Shown here: piece after piece, positions 32,300 to 39,915 of the stretch
Position numbering within the stretch: position 1 is the first letter of the stretch
Layout of the letters: the number at the start of each line of letters is the position of its first letter
NCBI RefSeq assembly: GCF_036195325.1
Contig: NZ_CP108101.1
Span: 4,216,001 to 4,280,000, forward strand
Source of the DNA: Streptomyces sp. NBC_00234
GTDB lineage: Bacteria; Actinomycetota; Actinomycetes; Streptomycetales; Streptomycetaceae
DNA: 64,000 nt
Reading direction: 5' to 3'
Program-made: the position numbers and the translations under genes
Notes under the pieces: generated by a model
Told to the model about the DNA's origin: nothing
What the model saw: only the letters and a program-made list of their open reading frames with translations
Databases searched by the model: none

Positions 32300-34780
32300 T
32301 TACTCGCCGGGGTGGGCGAGCTCGATGTCGTGGCCGTCGACTCCGTGACCGGCCACGGTCAGGGCGCCGGCCACCGGCGGGTAGCCGGTCGCGACGACCG
32401 AGTACTCGCCCGCGTCCAGGTCGGTGAAGGCGTACGCCCCGTCCTCCCCGGTCGTCGCGGTGGCGACCACGTTGCCGGCCGCGTCGATGAGCGTGACGCG
32501 GGCGTCGGACAGGAGGCTCCGGGCGGACCCGGCCCGTACGACACCCTGGACCAGCGCACCGGCCCGCAGCGCCGCCTCGACCCGGGTGACGCCCTGGCCG
32601 CCGATCTCGACGGGCAGGGCCAGCGGGCGGAACCCGGCGGCGTTCAGGGCGACGGTCACCGCGCCCGGGACCAGCTCGCCGAAGGCGAACTCGCCCGCCT
32701 CGCCGGACGTGCCGGTCGCCAGGACATCGCCGCGCACATCGGTCACGACGACCATGGCGCCCTGGACCGGAGCCCCGGTCTCCTCGGCCCGCACGGTCCC
32801 GGTGAGACCGCTCGTGCCGACGAGGAGGATGTCGTACGTGACGGGCTCGTCGCCGACGACCACGGTGGACGCCTGCGGCTGGAAGCCGTCGGCGGACGCG
32901 ATCAGGACGTACGAACCGGCGCCCGGCGCGTCCAGGACGTAGCCGCCGTCGGCCTGGGCGACGGAGCGCCCCAGCTGCCGGCCGGCCGGTGAGATCAGCG
33001 TGACGGCGGCCCGGGCGACGGGTACGCCCTCGGCGCCGCGCACCACTCCGCGTACCGCCGTGCCTCCCGGCGTCTCCACCGGAGCGTCGAGGGTGGCGAC
33101 CGAGGTGACCCCGGCGGCTGCCTCGGCGACCTGGGCCGCCGTTCCGGACACCGGCTCGGCGGGTGCCGGGACGGCCTCGGCGGCGGCGGGGGTCTCGCTC
33201 GACGCACTCGTCTTCAGCGCGACCTCCTTGATGAAGATCGTCACGACGAAGGCGATGAGCGCGGCCGGCGCCGCGTAGAGGAAGACGTCGCCGACACCGT
33301 GGCCGTACGCGGCCTCGACGACCGTGCGGAACGGGCCGGGCAGGGTGTCCAGGTCGGGGATGCCCCCGCCGGCCGTACCGCCGTGGCCCATGGCCGCGCC
33401 CTCGGGACCGAGGTCGGCCAGGCCGTCCTTGACGTAGTGGGTGACGCGGTTCGCCATGACGGCGCCCAGCGCCGAGACGCCGATCGCACCACCGAGCGAA
33501 CGGAAGAACGTGACGACGGAGCTGGCGGAACCGAGGTCGGCGGGAGCCACCTGGTTCTGCGTGGCGAGCACCAGGTTCTGCATCATCATGCCGACGCCGA
33601 GGCCCATCACGAACATGTAGACCGCGATGTGCCAGTACTCCGTGTCGTACCGGATGGTGCCCAGCATGCCGAGCCCGGCCGTGACCAGGAAGCCGCCGCT
33701 GACCAGCCATGCCTTCCAGCGCCCGGTCTTGGTGATGACCTGGCCGGAGATCGTCGAGGAGAGGAAGAGCCCCGCGATCATGGGGATCGTCATGACGCCG
33801 GACATCGTCGGCGACTTGTCGCGGGCGAGCTGGAAGTACTGGCTGAAGAACACGGTGCCCGCGAACATCGCGATACCGACGAACAGCGAGGCGACCGAGG
33901 CCAGCGTGATGGTGCGGTTGCGGAAGAGGCGGAGCGGGATGATCGGCTCGCTCGCCTTCGACTCGACGAGCAGGAAGAGCCCGATGAGCACGACGGTGCC
34001 GCCGAGCATCGCGTACGTGGGTCCGGAGATCCAGTCGTACTTGTCGCCCGCGAAGGTCACCCAGAGCAGCAGCAGGGAGACGGCGGCGCTGATGAAGAAG
34101 GCGCCCGCCCAGTCGACCTTGACCTCGCGCTTGACGACCGGGAGCTTCAGCGTCTTCTGGAGGACGACGAGTGCGATGACCGCGAACGGCACGCCCACGT
34201 AGAAGCACCAGCGCCAGCCCATCCAGCTGGTGTCGGTGATGACGCCGCCGAGCAGCGGACCGCCGACGGTGGCGACGGCGAAGACCGCGCCGAGGTAGCC
34301 GCTGTAACGGCCGCGCTCGCGCGGGGCGATCATCGCGGCCATGACGATCTGGGCGAGGGCGGAGAGGCCGCCGACGCCGATGCCCTGCACGACACGGCAG
34401 GCGATCAGCATGCCGCTGCTGGTGGAGAGACCGGCGACGACCGAGCCCGCGACGTAGATGACCAGCGATATCTGGACCAGCAGCTTCTTGCTGAACAGGT
34501 CGGAGAGCTTGCCCCACAGCGGGGTGGTGGCGGTCATGGCCAGCAGCGAGGCCGTCACGACCCAGGTGTAGGCGCTCTGGCCGCCGCCGAGGTCGGAAAT
34601 GATCTCGGGCAGAGCGTTGGAGACGACCGTCGACGACAGGATCGCGACGAACATGCCGAGCAGCAGCCCGGTCAGCGCTTCCATGATCTGCCGGTGTGTC
34701 ATCGGCGTGCCGTCGGAGGCTTCGGAGCCCCCGTGCTTGGCGTGGCCGCCCCGCACACCGGTCGGTGTGGTCGTAGCCAT
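32300..34780 (-). CDS. MFS (DHA2) transporter fused to three carboxypeptidase-regulatory-like domains
   Basis: 826 residues from an ATG at 34780 behind AAGGA. Residues about 30-540 form a 14-helix DHA2-type exporter with LSSTVVSNALPEII in TM1, PLWGKLSDLFSKKLLV (motif A) and AVATVGGPLLGG (motif C). After an Ala/Pro/Glu linker come three beta-sandwich repeats (about 590-660, 668-745, 750-826) of the CnaB/carboxypeptidase-regulatory type, each with the G-x-V-x-D/E-x-x-G-x-P-V and Y-x-F/L-x-x-L-x-x-G-x-Y pattern (for example EDGAYAFTDLDAGEYSVVATGY). It lies 23 bp after the MarR gene, giving a MarR-transporter operon; the YceI gene follows 198 bp on. Exported substrate unknown. The fusion is unusual for an exporter. 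Confidence 0.88.
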   Translation of the reverse strand: MATTTPTGVRGGHAKHGGSEASDGTPMTHRQIMEALTGLLLGMFVAILSSTVVSNALPEIISDLGGGQSAYTWVVTASLLAMTATTPLWGKLSDLFSKKLLVQISLVIYVAGSVVAGLSTSSGMLIACRVVQGIGVGGLSALAQIVMAAMIAPRERGRYSGYLGAVFAVATVGGPLLGGVITDTSWMGWRWCFYVGVPFAVIALVVLQKTLKLPVVKREVKVDWAGAFFISAAVSLLLLWVTFAGDKYDWISGPTYAMLGGTVVLIGLFLLVESKASEPIIPLRLFRNRTITLASVASLFVGIAMFAGTVFFSQYFQLARDKSPTMSGVMTIPMIAGLFLSSTISGQVITKTGRWKAWLVSGGFLVTAGLGMLGTIRYDTEYWHIAVYMFVMGLGVGMMMQNLVLATQNQVAPADLGSASSVVTFFRSLGGAIGVSALGAVMANRVTHYVKDGLADLGPEGAAMGHGGTAGGGIPDLDTLPGPFRTVVEAAYGHGVGDVFLYAAPAALIAFVVTIFIKEVALKTSASSETPAAAEAVPAPAEPVSGTAAQVAEAAAGVTSVATLDAPVETPGGTAVRGVVRGAEGVPVARAAVTLISPAGRQLGRSVAQADGGYVLDAPGAGSYVLIASADGFQPQASTVVVGDEPVTYDILLVGTSGLTGTVRAEETGAPVQGAMVVVTDVRGDVLATGTSGEAGEFAFGELVPGAVTVALNAAGFRPLALPVEIGGQGVTRVEAALRAGALVQGVVRAGSARSLLSDARVTLIDAAGNVVATATTGEDGAYAFTDLDAGEYSVVATGYPPVAGALTVAGHGVDGHDIELAHPGE

Positions 34781-34803
34781 TGAGTTCCTTCTCTTTGCAT
34801 CTG

Positions 34804-35316
34804 TTACATCGATGTACGGGTGTGCGAATCCTCGGCGTGCCGCGTGCGGCAGTCCCCGCTGTGCTTTCCGGGAAGGCACTCACCGGAGCCGCGACAGGCG
34901 AAGCTGTCACGCAGCCGGGACAGCAGCGCGTTCAGCCGGCCGACGTCGTCGTCGGACCAGTCGATGAGTTTCTGGGCGAACATCTCGGTCGTCCGGCGGC
35001 TCAGCTCGTCGAGCTGCTCGCCTCCCGCCGGGGTCAGCCGCAGGATGCGGGACCGCTTGTCGGCGGGGTCCGGGGACCTCTCTATCCAGCCTCGTTCGGC
35101 CACGTGAGCGACATGACGGCTGGTCACCGACATGTCCACGGCCAAGAGCTCGGCAAGTCTGCTGATCCGCATCTCGCCGTGTTCCGCCAGGAGTGCCAGC
35201 ACCGCGGCGGAGCCGCCGGGGCACTCGGGGGGAAGGGTGCGGGCGAGACCGCGCTTGACGGCGCCGACCGCGCTGAGCTGCCGGGCCAGTTCCTGGTAGT
35301 GACTCCGAGCGGCCAT
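34804..35316 (-). CDS. MarR-family regulator with Cys/His-rich tail
   Basis: 170 residues from an ATG at 35316 preceded by GGGAGGG (five residues after an in-frame ATG). Winged helix: GSAAVLALLAEHGEMRISRLAELLAVDMSVTSRHVAHVAERGWIER is the core (about 41-86, landmark only) and PADKRSRILRLTPAG forms the wing. The last 35 residues are unusual: CRGSGECLPGKHSGDCRTRHAEDSHTRTSM contains three Cys and several His, a possible metal or redox site. It is first in the operon with the MFS-CnaB exporter. Two TTGC-N5-GCAA palindromes just upstream are its probable operators. Confidence 0.88.
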   Translation of the reverse strand: MAARSHYQELARQLSAVGAVKRGLARTLPPECPGGSAAVLALLAEHGEMRISRLAELLAVDMSVTSRHVAHVAERGWIERSPDPADKRSRILRLTPAGGEQLDELSRRTTEMFAQKLIDWSDDDVGRLNALLSRLRDSFACRGSGECLPGKHSGDCRTRHAEDSHTRTSM

Positions 35317-35345
35317 GGGCCCTCCCGACACTCGGCGCCAACTAA

Positions 35346-35387
35346 TTGCTTAGGGCAACCATAGAAGCCGATGGTTGCTGCAGGCAA
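35346..35387 (-). promoter_or_regulatory. pair of MarR-type operators
   Basis: TTGCTTAGGGCAA (35346-35358) and TTGCTGCAGGCAA (35375-35387) share the form TTGC-N5-GCAA and lie 29 bp apart upstream of the MarR gene. This is a classic MarR half-site arrangement for autorepression. Confidence 0.68.
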
Positions 35388-35582
35388 ACGAAAAGACCCT
35401 TGCAGAAGTAAAGGAACGCAAAAGGCTCCGTACGGTCCGGGTCAAACGCGCAGCGTGCGGCGCCGACCCCTCGCCGACTGTGACGCCTGCCACCCGGCTG
35501 GGCCGGGAACGCCGACCGGATCACCGGCCCCGCGGCACCCGGGGGTTGGGTGGTAACGCCGAGTTCGCTAGGGTCCTGGCCC

Positions 35583-35798
35583 ATGGCACACAACCCCCAC
35601 GCCCCTCAGCAGGGCCCCGAGGGCACCAACGACCCGGCGGGCAGCACCCAGATGTTCCGCGCTTTCGTCGACGAGGGCGAGCCGCAGCGCCGGCAGCAGC
35701 CGGCCGCGACCTCCTCCGGGCCGAAGGCCGGGATGATCGCGGCTGTCGTCGCGGTGATCGTCGTCCTCGGCGCGGTCGCCTGGCTCGCGCTCGGCTGA
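35583..35798 (+). CDS. small single-pass membrane protein
   Basis: 71 residues from an ATG at 35583. A polar, Gln/Pro-rich N-terminus of about 48 residues (HAPQQGPEGTNDPAGSTQMF) is followed by one membrane helix, AGMIAAVVAVIVVLGAVAWLAL, at the C-terminus, so it looks like a tail-anchored protein with a cytoplasmic head. No further motif. It may be a conserved Streptomyces small protein; function unknown. Confidence 0.75.
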   Translation: MAHNPHAPQQGPEGTNDPAGSTQMFRAFVDEGEPQRRQQPAATSSGPKAGMIAAVVAVIVVLGAVAWLALG

Positions 35799-35808
35799 CC
35801 TCTCCGGT

Positions 35809-35826
35809 CCCCCACGCAGGTGGGGG
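35809..35826 (+). terminator. short hairpin between convergent genes
   Basis: CCCCCAC (35809-35815) pairs with GTGGGGG (35820-35826) around a GCAG loop, between the small membrane-protein gene and the lipoprotein gene. Short but exact. Confidence 0.6.
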
Positions 35827-36669
35827 TCACTTCCATGCGGCGGTGACGTCCTGGGTCTCGATCCGCATCCCCAGGGGCACCCGCCAGGCGTCCACACAGA
35901 CGGTGTACGTCTTCTTCCGCACCGCTCCCGCGTCGATGGGCGCGGGAAGCGGCTGCGTCGACTCGACGGTCGCCCAGTCGACCCCGAGCGCGCCGATGAC
36001 GTGCGTCTCGAAGGTGACGGTGCCCGATCGGACCGGCGAACCGCCGGTGTTGCGGAACTCCACGGTCACCTTCTCGCACCAGCGTTCGTCCGCCTCCGCG
36101 GGCACCGGGTCGCCGACCTGGAGTGCGGCGGGGGTGGCGGGTGTGGTGGGGCCGGGGCTGCCCGAGGGCGGCGGGGTGCTCCCCGTATCCCCGGAGCCGC
36201 CGCTGCCGCCGGAACCTCCGGCGCTTCCCGGTTCCGCGCTGCCGGTACCGCCCGTGCCTCCGGTGCTCCCTGAGCTTCCCCGGCCGGGCTCCGAGCCGCC
36301 CGTTCCGCTGCCGGGTCCCGTGGTGGCGGTACGTCCCCCGGCTCCCGGTGCGCCGTCCGGTACGCCGGGCGGCCCGTCGTCCGTGGCCGTCCCGGCCCCG
36401 TCGGTACGGGCGCCGTCCTTCCCGCTGCCGTCCCCGTCGCTCTCCGCGCCCGGGGAGTCCATCGGGATCAGCGTGACCTTCCCCGAGGGCTGGCCGGCCT
36501 CCTTCGGAGCCTCGGCCGGGCCGGCACCGGCCGCGCCGACCGCCACGTAACCGTCGTCACCTGCGCCGTTGCCGCAGGCGGCAAGGGTGCCGCCCAGGCA
36601 CAGCACGGCCGCCGAGGCGACGATCACGGAGCCCCGGCGGCCGGTCGGGCGATATGTCTGACGTCGCAT
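35827..36669 (-). CDS. lipoprotein with Ser/Gly/Pro-rich linker
   Basis: 280 residues. A lipoprotein signal ends in the lipobox GTLAAC with the lipidated Cys near residue 32. Residues about 75-185 are an extended low-complexity linker (TGG, SGG and PGS runs). The C-terminal domain (about 190-280) is a beta-rich module with two Cys (RWCEKVTVEFRNTGG and YTVCVDAWRVP) resembling cellulose-binding-like or Ig-like folds. The protein is tethered to the outer face of the membrane and the linker spans the wall. Function unknown. A 13-bp palindrome lies just upstream of the start. Confidence 0.85.
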   Translation of the reverse strand: MRRQTYRPTGRRGSVIVASAAVLCLGGTLAACGNGAGDDGYVAVGAAGAGPAEAPKEAGQPSGKVTLIPMDSPGAESDGDGSGKDGARTDGAGTATDDGPPGVPDGAPGAGGRTATTGPGSGTGGSEPGRGSSGSTGGTGGTGSAEPGSAGGSGGSGGSGDTGSTPPPSGSPGPTTPATPAALQVGDPVPAEADERWCEKVTVEFRNTGGSPVRSGTVTFETHVIGALGVDWATVESTQPLPAPIDAGAVRKKTYTVCVDAWRVPLGMRIETQDVTAAWK

Positions 36670-36683
36670 CGCGCCAGTGTGGC

Positions 36684-36696
36684 TGACGGTCCGTCA
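36684..36696 (-). promoter_or_regulatory. palindrome upstream of the lipoprotein gene
   Basis: TGACGG-T-CCGTCA is a perfect inverted repeat 15 bp upstream of the lipoprotein start. It resembles the CTGACGG half of the element at 1564-1580, so the same kind of repressor may bind. Confidence 0.4.
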
Positions 36697-36771
36697 ATTC
36701 GGAACCCTCGCGCGGAAGTGCGGGGCCGGACAGACTCTGGGTCCGTCCGGACCTGCTTCGTCGGACGGGCG

Positions 36772-37638
36772 TCAGTCGGCGATGAGCCCTTCCCTGAGCT
36801 GGGCGAGCGTGCGGGTCAGCAGGCGCGAGACGTGCATCTGCGAGATGCCGACCTCCTCGCCGATCTGGGACTGCGTCATGTTGGCGAAGAAGCGCAGCAT
36901 GATGATCTGCCGCTCGCGCGGGGCGAGTTTGGCCAGCAGCGGCTTCAGGGACTCGCGGTACTCGACGCCTTCCAGGGCCGTGTCCTCGTACCCCAGGCGG
37001 TCGGCGAGCGAGCCCTCGCCGCCGTCGTCCTCGGGCGAGGGGGAGTCCAGCGACGAGGCGGTGTAGGCGTTGCCCACGGCCAGGCCGTCGACCACGTCCT
37101 CCTCGGAGACGCCGAGCGCCTTGGCCAGCTCAGGGACGGTCGGCGAGCGGTCCAGCTTCTGGGCGAGCTCGTCGCTGGTCTTGGTGAGGGCGAGCCGCAG
37201 CTCCTGGAGGCGGCGCGGCACGCGCACCGACCACGAGGTGTCGCGGAAGAAGCGTTTGATCTCCCCGACCACGGTCGGCATGGCGAAGGTCGGGAACTCC
37301 ACGCCCCGTTCGCAGTCGAAGCGGTCGATCGCCTTGATCAGGCCGATGGTGCCGACCTGGACGATGTCTTCCATGGGCTCGTTGCGGCTGCGGAACCGCG
37401 CCGCCGCGTACCGCACGAGCGGGAGATTGAGCTCGATGAGCGTGTCCCGCACATAGGCCCGCTCCGGGCTGTCCGTTCCGTCGGGGCCCGGTGCGGGACC
37501 CAGTGCGGCGAGCCGCAGGAACAGGGAGCGGGACAGCGTGCGGGTGTCGATGGCTTCCGACGAGCTGGTGAGCACGGTCGGTGCCGGCACGCTCTTCGTG
37601 AGCGTGAGCACCTTCGAGCTGCCCTGTTCTGCGGACAT
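36772..37638 (-). CDS. sigN: sporulation-type sigma factor SigN (SigB/SigF group)
   Basis: 288 residues. Region 2 has NLPLVRYAAARFRSRNEPMEDIVQVGTIGLIKAIDRFD as landmarks (about 72-110), region 3 is around RSPTVPELAKALGVSEEDV, and region 4 holds LAPRERQIIMLRFFANMTQSQIGEEVGISQMHVSRLLTR near 238-276. This is the SigB/SigF group of stress and sporulation sigma factors. It lies directly downstream of a paralogue (sigF), the same arrangement as sigN-sigF in Streptomyces coelicolor; the symbol rests on that synteny. The start ATG follows GGGGGTGG. No anti-sigma gene is adjacent. Confidence 0.82.
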   Translation of the reverse strand: MSAEQGSSKVLTLTKSVPAPTVLTSSSEAIDTRTLSRSLFLRLAALGPAPGPDGTDSPERAYVRDTLIELNLPLVRYAAARFRSRNEPMEDIVQVGTIGLIKAIDRFDCERGVEFPTFAMPTVVGEIKRFFRDTSWSVRVPRRLQELRLALTKTSDELAQKLDRSPTVPELAKALGVSEEDVVDGLAVGNAYTASSLDSPSPEDDGGEGSLADRLGYEDTALEGVEYRESLKPLLAKLAPRERQIIMLRFFANMTQSQIGEEVGISQMHVSRLLTRTLAQLREGLIAD

Positions 37639-37751
37639 GCCACCCCCTTGAGGTCGCGGACGGTCGCGGTGGCCGCGACCATCGGAGGAACGCAGCCTCC
37701 ACCTGAATACCGGAGGGGAGGCTGCGGCAAACGCGGTTCCAGCAGAATGTC

Positions 37752-37783
37752 ACATGTCGGCAACACGCTGTAGTGACATGTCG
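37752..37783 (-). repeat. ACATGTCG direct repeats upstream of sigN
   Basis: ACATGTCG occurs at 37752-37759 and 37776-37783, 24 bp apart. A related TCATGTCTG follows at about 37795. They sit in the spacer between sigF and sigN and may be regulatory, but no known regulator is matched. Confidence 0.35.
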
Positions 37784-37872
37784 ACAAGTCAGCGTCATGT
37801 CTGTGCAGGAAACAGGGGGTGTGAGGCTTTTACGCCGCCCGAACCGGATCAGGCACGATCTACCCGATCCGG

Positions 37873-38730
37873 TTACGCCTCGATCCTATTTGCGGATCGG
37901 AGTCGCGCGAAGCTTCTGGCCAGCAGTCTTGACACATGCATCTGGGAAACGCCCAATTCCGCGCTGATCTGTGACTGGGTCAGATTGCTGTAATAGCGCA
38001 GCAGCAGGATGCGCTGCTCGCGCTCGGGCAGCTGGACGAGCAGATGCCGTACGAGGTCGCGGTGCTCGACCCCCGCGAGGGCCGGGTCCTCGTACCCGAG
38101 CCGGTCCAGGAGTCCTGGCAGCCCGTCACCCTCCTGCGCGGCCTCCAGTGAGGTCGCGTGGTACGAGCGGCCCGCCTCGATGCAGGCGAGGACCTCGTCC
38201 TCGGGGATCTTGAGCCGCTCGGCGATCTCCCCCGTGGTGGGGGAGCGGCCGTGAGCGGTCGTCAGGTCCTCGGTGGCACCGGTGACCTGGACCCACAGCT
38301 CGTGGAGCCGCCTCGGTACGTGGACGGTCCGTACGTTGTCCCGGAAGTACCGCTTGATCTCGCCGACCACCGTCGGCATCGCGAAGGTCGGGAACTGGAC
38401 GCCGCGTTCCGGGTCGAAGCGGTCGATCGCGTTGATCAGGCCGATGGTGCCGACCTGGACGACGTCCTCCATCGGTTCGTTGCGGCTGCGGAAGCGGGCC
38501 GCCGCGTACCGCACGAGCGGCAGGTTCGCCTCGATCAGGGCCGCCCGGACCCTGCCGTGTTCGGACGTGCCCGGTTCCAGCCCCTTGAGCCGGCCGAACA
38601 GCACCTGCGTGAGAGCCCTGGTGTCCGCGCCCCGGGTCCTTGCGGGCGCGGCGGGATCGGGTGTCTCGGTCTGGATGTCGTCGGTCTGGACGTTCTGGGG
38701 AGGCACTTGAGGCGCTGTACTGGCCGGCAC
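37873..38730 (-). CDS. sigF: sporulation sigma factor SigF
   Basis: 285 residues from a GTG at 38730 behind GGGGTGG. Regions 2-4 are intact: ANLPLVRYAAARFRSRNEPMEDVVQVG, VHVPRRLHELW in region 3, and LPEREQRILLLRYYSNLTQSQISAELGVSQMHVSRLL in region 4. The Pro/Thr-rich N-terminus PASTAPQVPPQ matches the SigF start in other streptomycetes. SigF drives late sporulation genes such as spore-pigment functions. Its partner anti-sigma gene is not in the window. The paralogue sigN follows 234 bp downstream, and both share a similar leader with GGGGTGGC. Confidence 0.88.
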   Translation of the reverse strand: MPASTAPQVPPQNVQTDDIQTETPDPAAPARTRGADTRALTQVLFGRLKGLEPGTSEHGRVRAALIEANLPLVRYAAARFRSRNEPMEDVVQVGTIGLINAIDRFDPERGVQFPTFAMPTVVGEIKRYFRDNVRTVHVPRRLHELWVQVTGATEDLTTAHGRSPTTGEIAERLKIPEDEVLACIEAGRSYHATSLEAAQEGDGLPGLLDRLGYEDPALAGVEHRDLVRHLLVQLPEREQRILLLRYYSNLTQSQISAELGVSQMHVSRLLARSFARLRSANRIEA

Positions 38731-38863
38731 GGTGACGCCACCCCTTTGCGGTCAACTACGGTCAACTCATCCGTCAAAAGCGGTCATAGCATCACAAGAC
38801 ATGTCCACTGTGTGCAAGCACCGCATGTACCCGTGTTGAGGATGAGTCGGTTTAAACGCAAAG

Positions 38864-38891
38864 AAAAACCCCTCACCTGAGTGGTGAGGGG
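38864..38891 (-). terminator. intrinsic terminator of the Dabb-protein gene
   Basis: On the minus strand CCCCTCACC pairs with GGTGAGGGG around a five-base loop and is followed by TTTTT (38868-38864). It stops transcription from the gene at 38919-39212 before sigF. Confidence 0.9.
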
Positions 38892-38918
38892 CCAGGCGGA
38901 CCAAGGGTCCGTCACGTG

Positions 38919-39212
38919 TCAGAACGGATAGTCGGCGATCACCCAACTGGCGAATTCGCGCCACTGGCCGGCCGCGGCCTGATGGGCCGGATGCTCGATA
39001 TAGCGCTTCAGGGCGTCCTCGTCGGTGACCGCGGAGTTGATCGCGAAGTCGTAGGCGATCGGCCGGTCGGTGATGTTCCAGGCGCACTCCCAGAACTCCA
39101 GCTCCGGGATCTGCCCCTCGAGCTCCTGGAAGGCCCTCACTCCGGCGACGACCCTCGGCTCGTCCCGCTCGACGCCGTCGTTCAGCTTGAACAGGACCAG
39201 ATGGCGGATCAT
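38919..39212 (-). CDS. Dabb-family (stress-responsive alpha/beta barrel) protein
   Basis: 97 residues: MIRHLVLFKLNDGVERDE at the start, then LEFWECAWNITDRPIAYDFAINSAVTDEDALKRYIEHPAHQAA, the conserved Y-H-P-x-H block near residue 73. Dabb proteins are small ferredoxin-like dimers of unclear biochemical role, some induced by stress. The His residues may form a small active-site pocket. It lies upstream of sigF on the same strand but is separated by a strong terminator. Confidence 0.85.
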   Translation of the reverse strand: MIRHLVLFKLNDGVERDEPRVVAGVRAFQELEGQIPELEFWECAWNITDRPIAYDFAINSAVTDEDALKRYIEHPAHQAAAGQWREFASWVIADYPF

Positions 39213-39221
39213 CGGGTTCTC

Positions 39222-39386
39222 CTACTTGATGAGCTCGGACATGAAGTCGCCGACGCCCTGGGCGGCACTCGCTATGCCCTCGAACCCTACCTGGACAAGA
39301 TCAGCGGCCCGTTCGGGGGACGTGATGATCGTGTACAGCACGAAGACCGAAACCATGTAGAGCACGATCTTCTTCGCTTGCACCAC
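39222..39386 (-). CDS. small membrane protein
   Basis: 54 residues. Of three close GTG codons (39392, 39386, 39383) I prefer 39386, eight bases after GGGAGAGG. A short basic start (VVQAKK) leads into one membrane helix IVLYMVSVFVLYTII (about 7-21), followed by an amphipathic tail SPERAADLVQVGFEGIASAAQGVGDFMSELIK. Only nine bases separate it from the Dabb gene, so the two are probably co-transcribed. Function unknown; the size and topology recall small membrane regulators. Confidence 0.72.
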   Translation of the reverse strand: MVQAKKIVLYMVSVFVLYTIITSPERAADLVQVGFEGIASAAQGVGDFMSELIK

Positions 39387-39562
39387 AGCCACTGCCTCTC
39401 CCGTTCGCTCCCCTGTACGGTCGGGCGATTCTAGCCGCACGAATGGCCGTATCCCGAGGATGTTTCCGATCACGGACCAGATCACTGACACGGTCTTTAG
39501 GGACCAAGGACCCTGCGATGGGGGCCCTTCGCCCGGCGATGCGGCTTTCGTACGGAGGCAGG

Positions 39563-39730
39563 ATGGGGAACGAGCCCGGCGGATCCGACAGGAATCCGCA
39601 GGGCGAGGAACAGGACCTCTCTGTGGGGTCCGCGCCGCGACCGTCCCCCCGGGCAGCGGCGAGGACCAGTAGGCCCTGTTCTCATCGGGGGAAGCGGCTT
39701 GTCCCCCCGATGCCGCTTCCCCCGACCTGA
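39563..39730 (+). CDS. possible small hypothetical protein
   Basis: An open frame of 55 codons with an ATG preceded by GGAGGC (39553-39558). The product is polar and Pro/Ser/Arg-rich (GNEPGGSDRNPQGEEQ at the start) with no recognisable domain. Overlap with a hairpin and lack of a homologous family make this weak; it may be non-coding RNA or spacer instead. Confidence 0.25.
   Translation: MGNEPGGSDRNPQGEEQDLSVGSAPRPSPRAAARTSRPCSHRGKRLVPPMPLPPT
39685..39725. repeat. 13-bp inverted repeat in the spacer
   Basis: TCGGGGGAAGCGG (39685-39697) pairs perfectly with CCGCTTCCCCCGA (39713-39725) across a 15-base loop. A competing inner pairing, GGGG with CCCC, is also possible. Could be a terminator or part of a structured RNA. 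Confidence 0.55.
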
Positions 39731-39745
39731 TCTCCCCGGAATGCT

Positions 39746-39778
39746 CGAAGGGCCCGACGCGATGCGTCGGGCCCTTCG
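39746..39778 (-). terminator. terminator after tRNA-Ser(CGA)
   Basis: A perfect 15-bp stem, CGAAGGGCCCGACGC (39746-39760) with its complement (39764-39778), and a three-base loop directly downstream of the minus-strand tRNA. Confidence 0.85.
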
Positions 39779-39785
39779 TTGTGAG

Positions 39786-39870
39786 CGGTAGCGGAGGGAT
39801 TTGAACCCTCGGTGAGTTTCCCCACACTCGCTTTCGAGGCGAGCTCCTTCGGCCGCTCGGACACGCTACC
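39786..39870 (-). tRNA. tRNA-Ser(CGA)
   Basis: 85 nt on the minus strand. Acceptor GGTAGCG/CGCTACC with discriminator G; anticodon stem CTCGC/GCGAG with loop CTCGAAA gives anticodon CGA. A long variable arm and the T arm GAGGG-TTCAAAT-CCCTC identify a class II tRNA-Ser. It lies just downstream of tadA. Confidence 0.96.
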
Positions 39871-39915
39871 GAGAGAGAGCTTAGACCATCCCGGGCCGTG
39901 ATCAGAAATCAGATC

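Larger units (their letters stand above)
39387..39745. other. long non-coding-looking spacer before tRNA-Ser
   Basis: About 360 bp between the small membrane-protein gene and the tRNA terminator, with no well-supported gene. It contains an inverted repeat at 39685-39725 and several short GC-rich hairpins. Promoters for the minus-strand pair should lie at its left end. I see no match to SRP RNA, 6S RNA or RNase P. Confidence 0.5.

Noticed and set aside
39400..39745. Possible SRP RNA, 6S RNA or RNase P RNA in the spacer near tRNA-Ser
   Set aside because: The conserved SRP tetraloop block and the RNase P or 6S core elements are absent.
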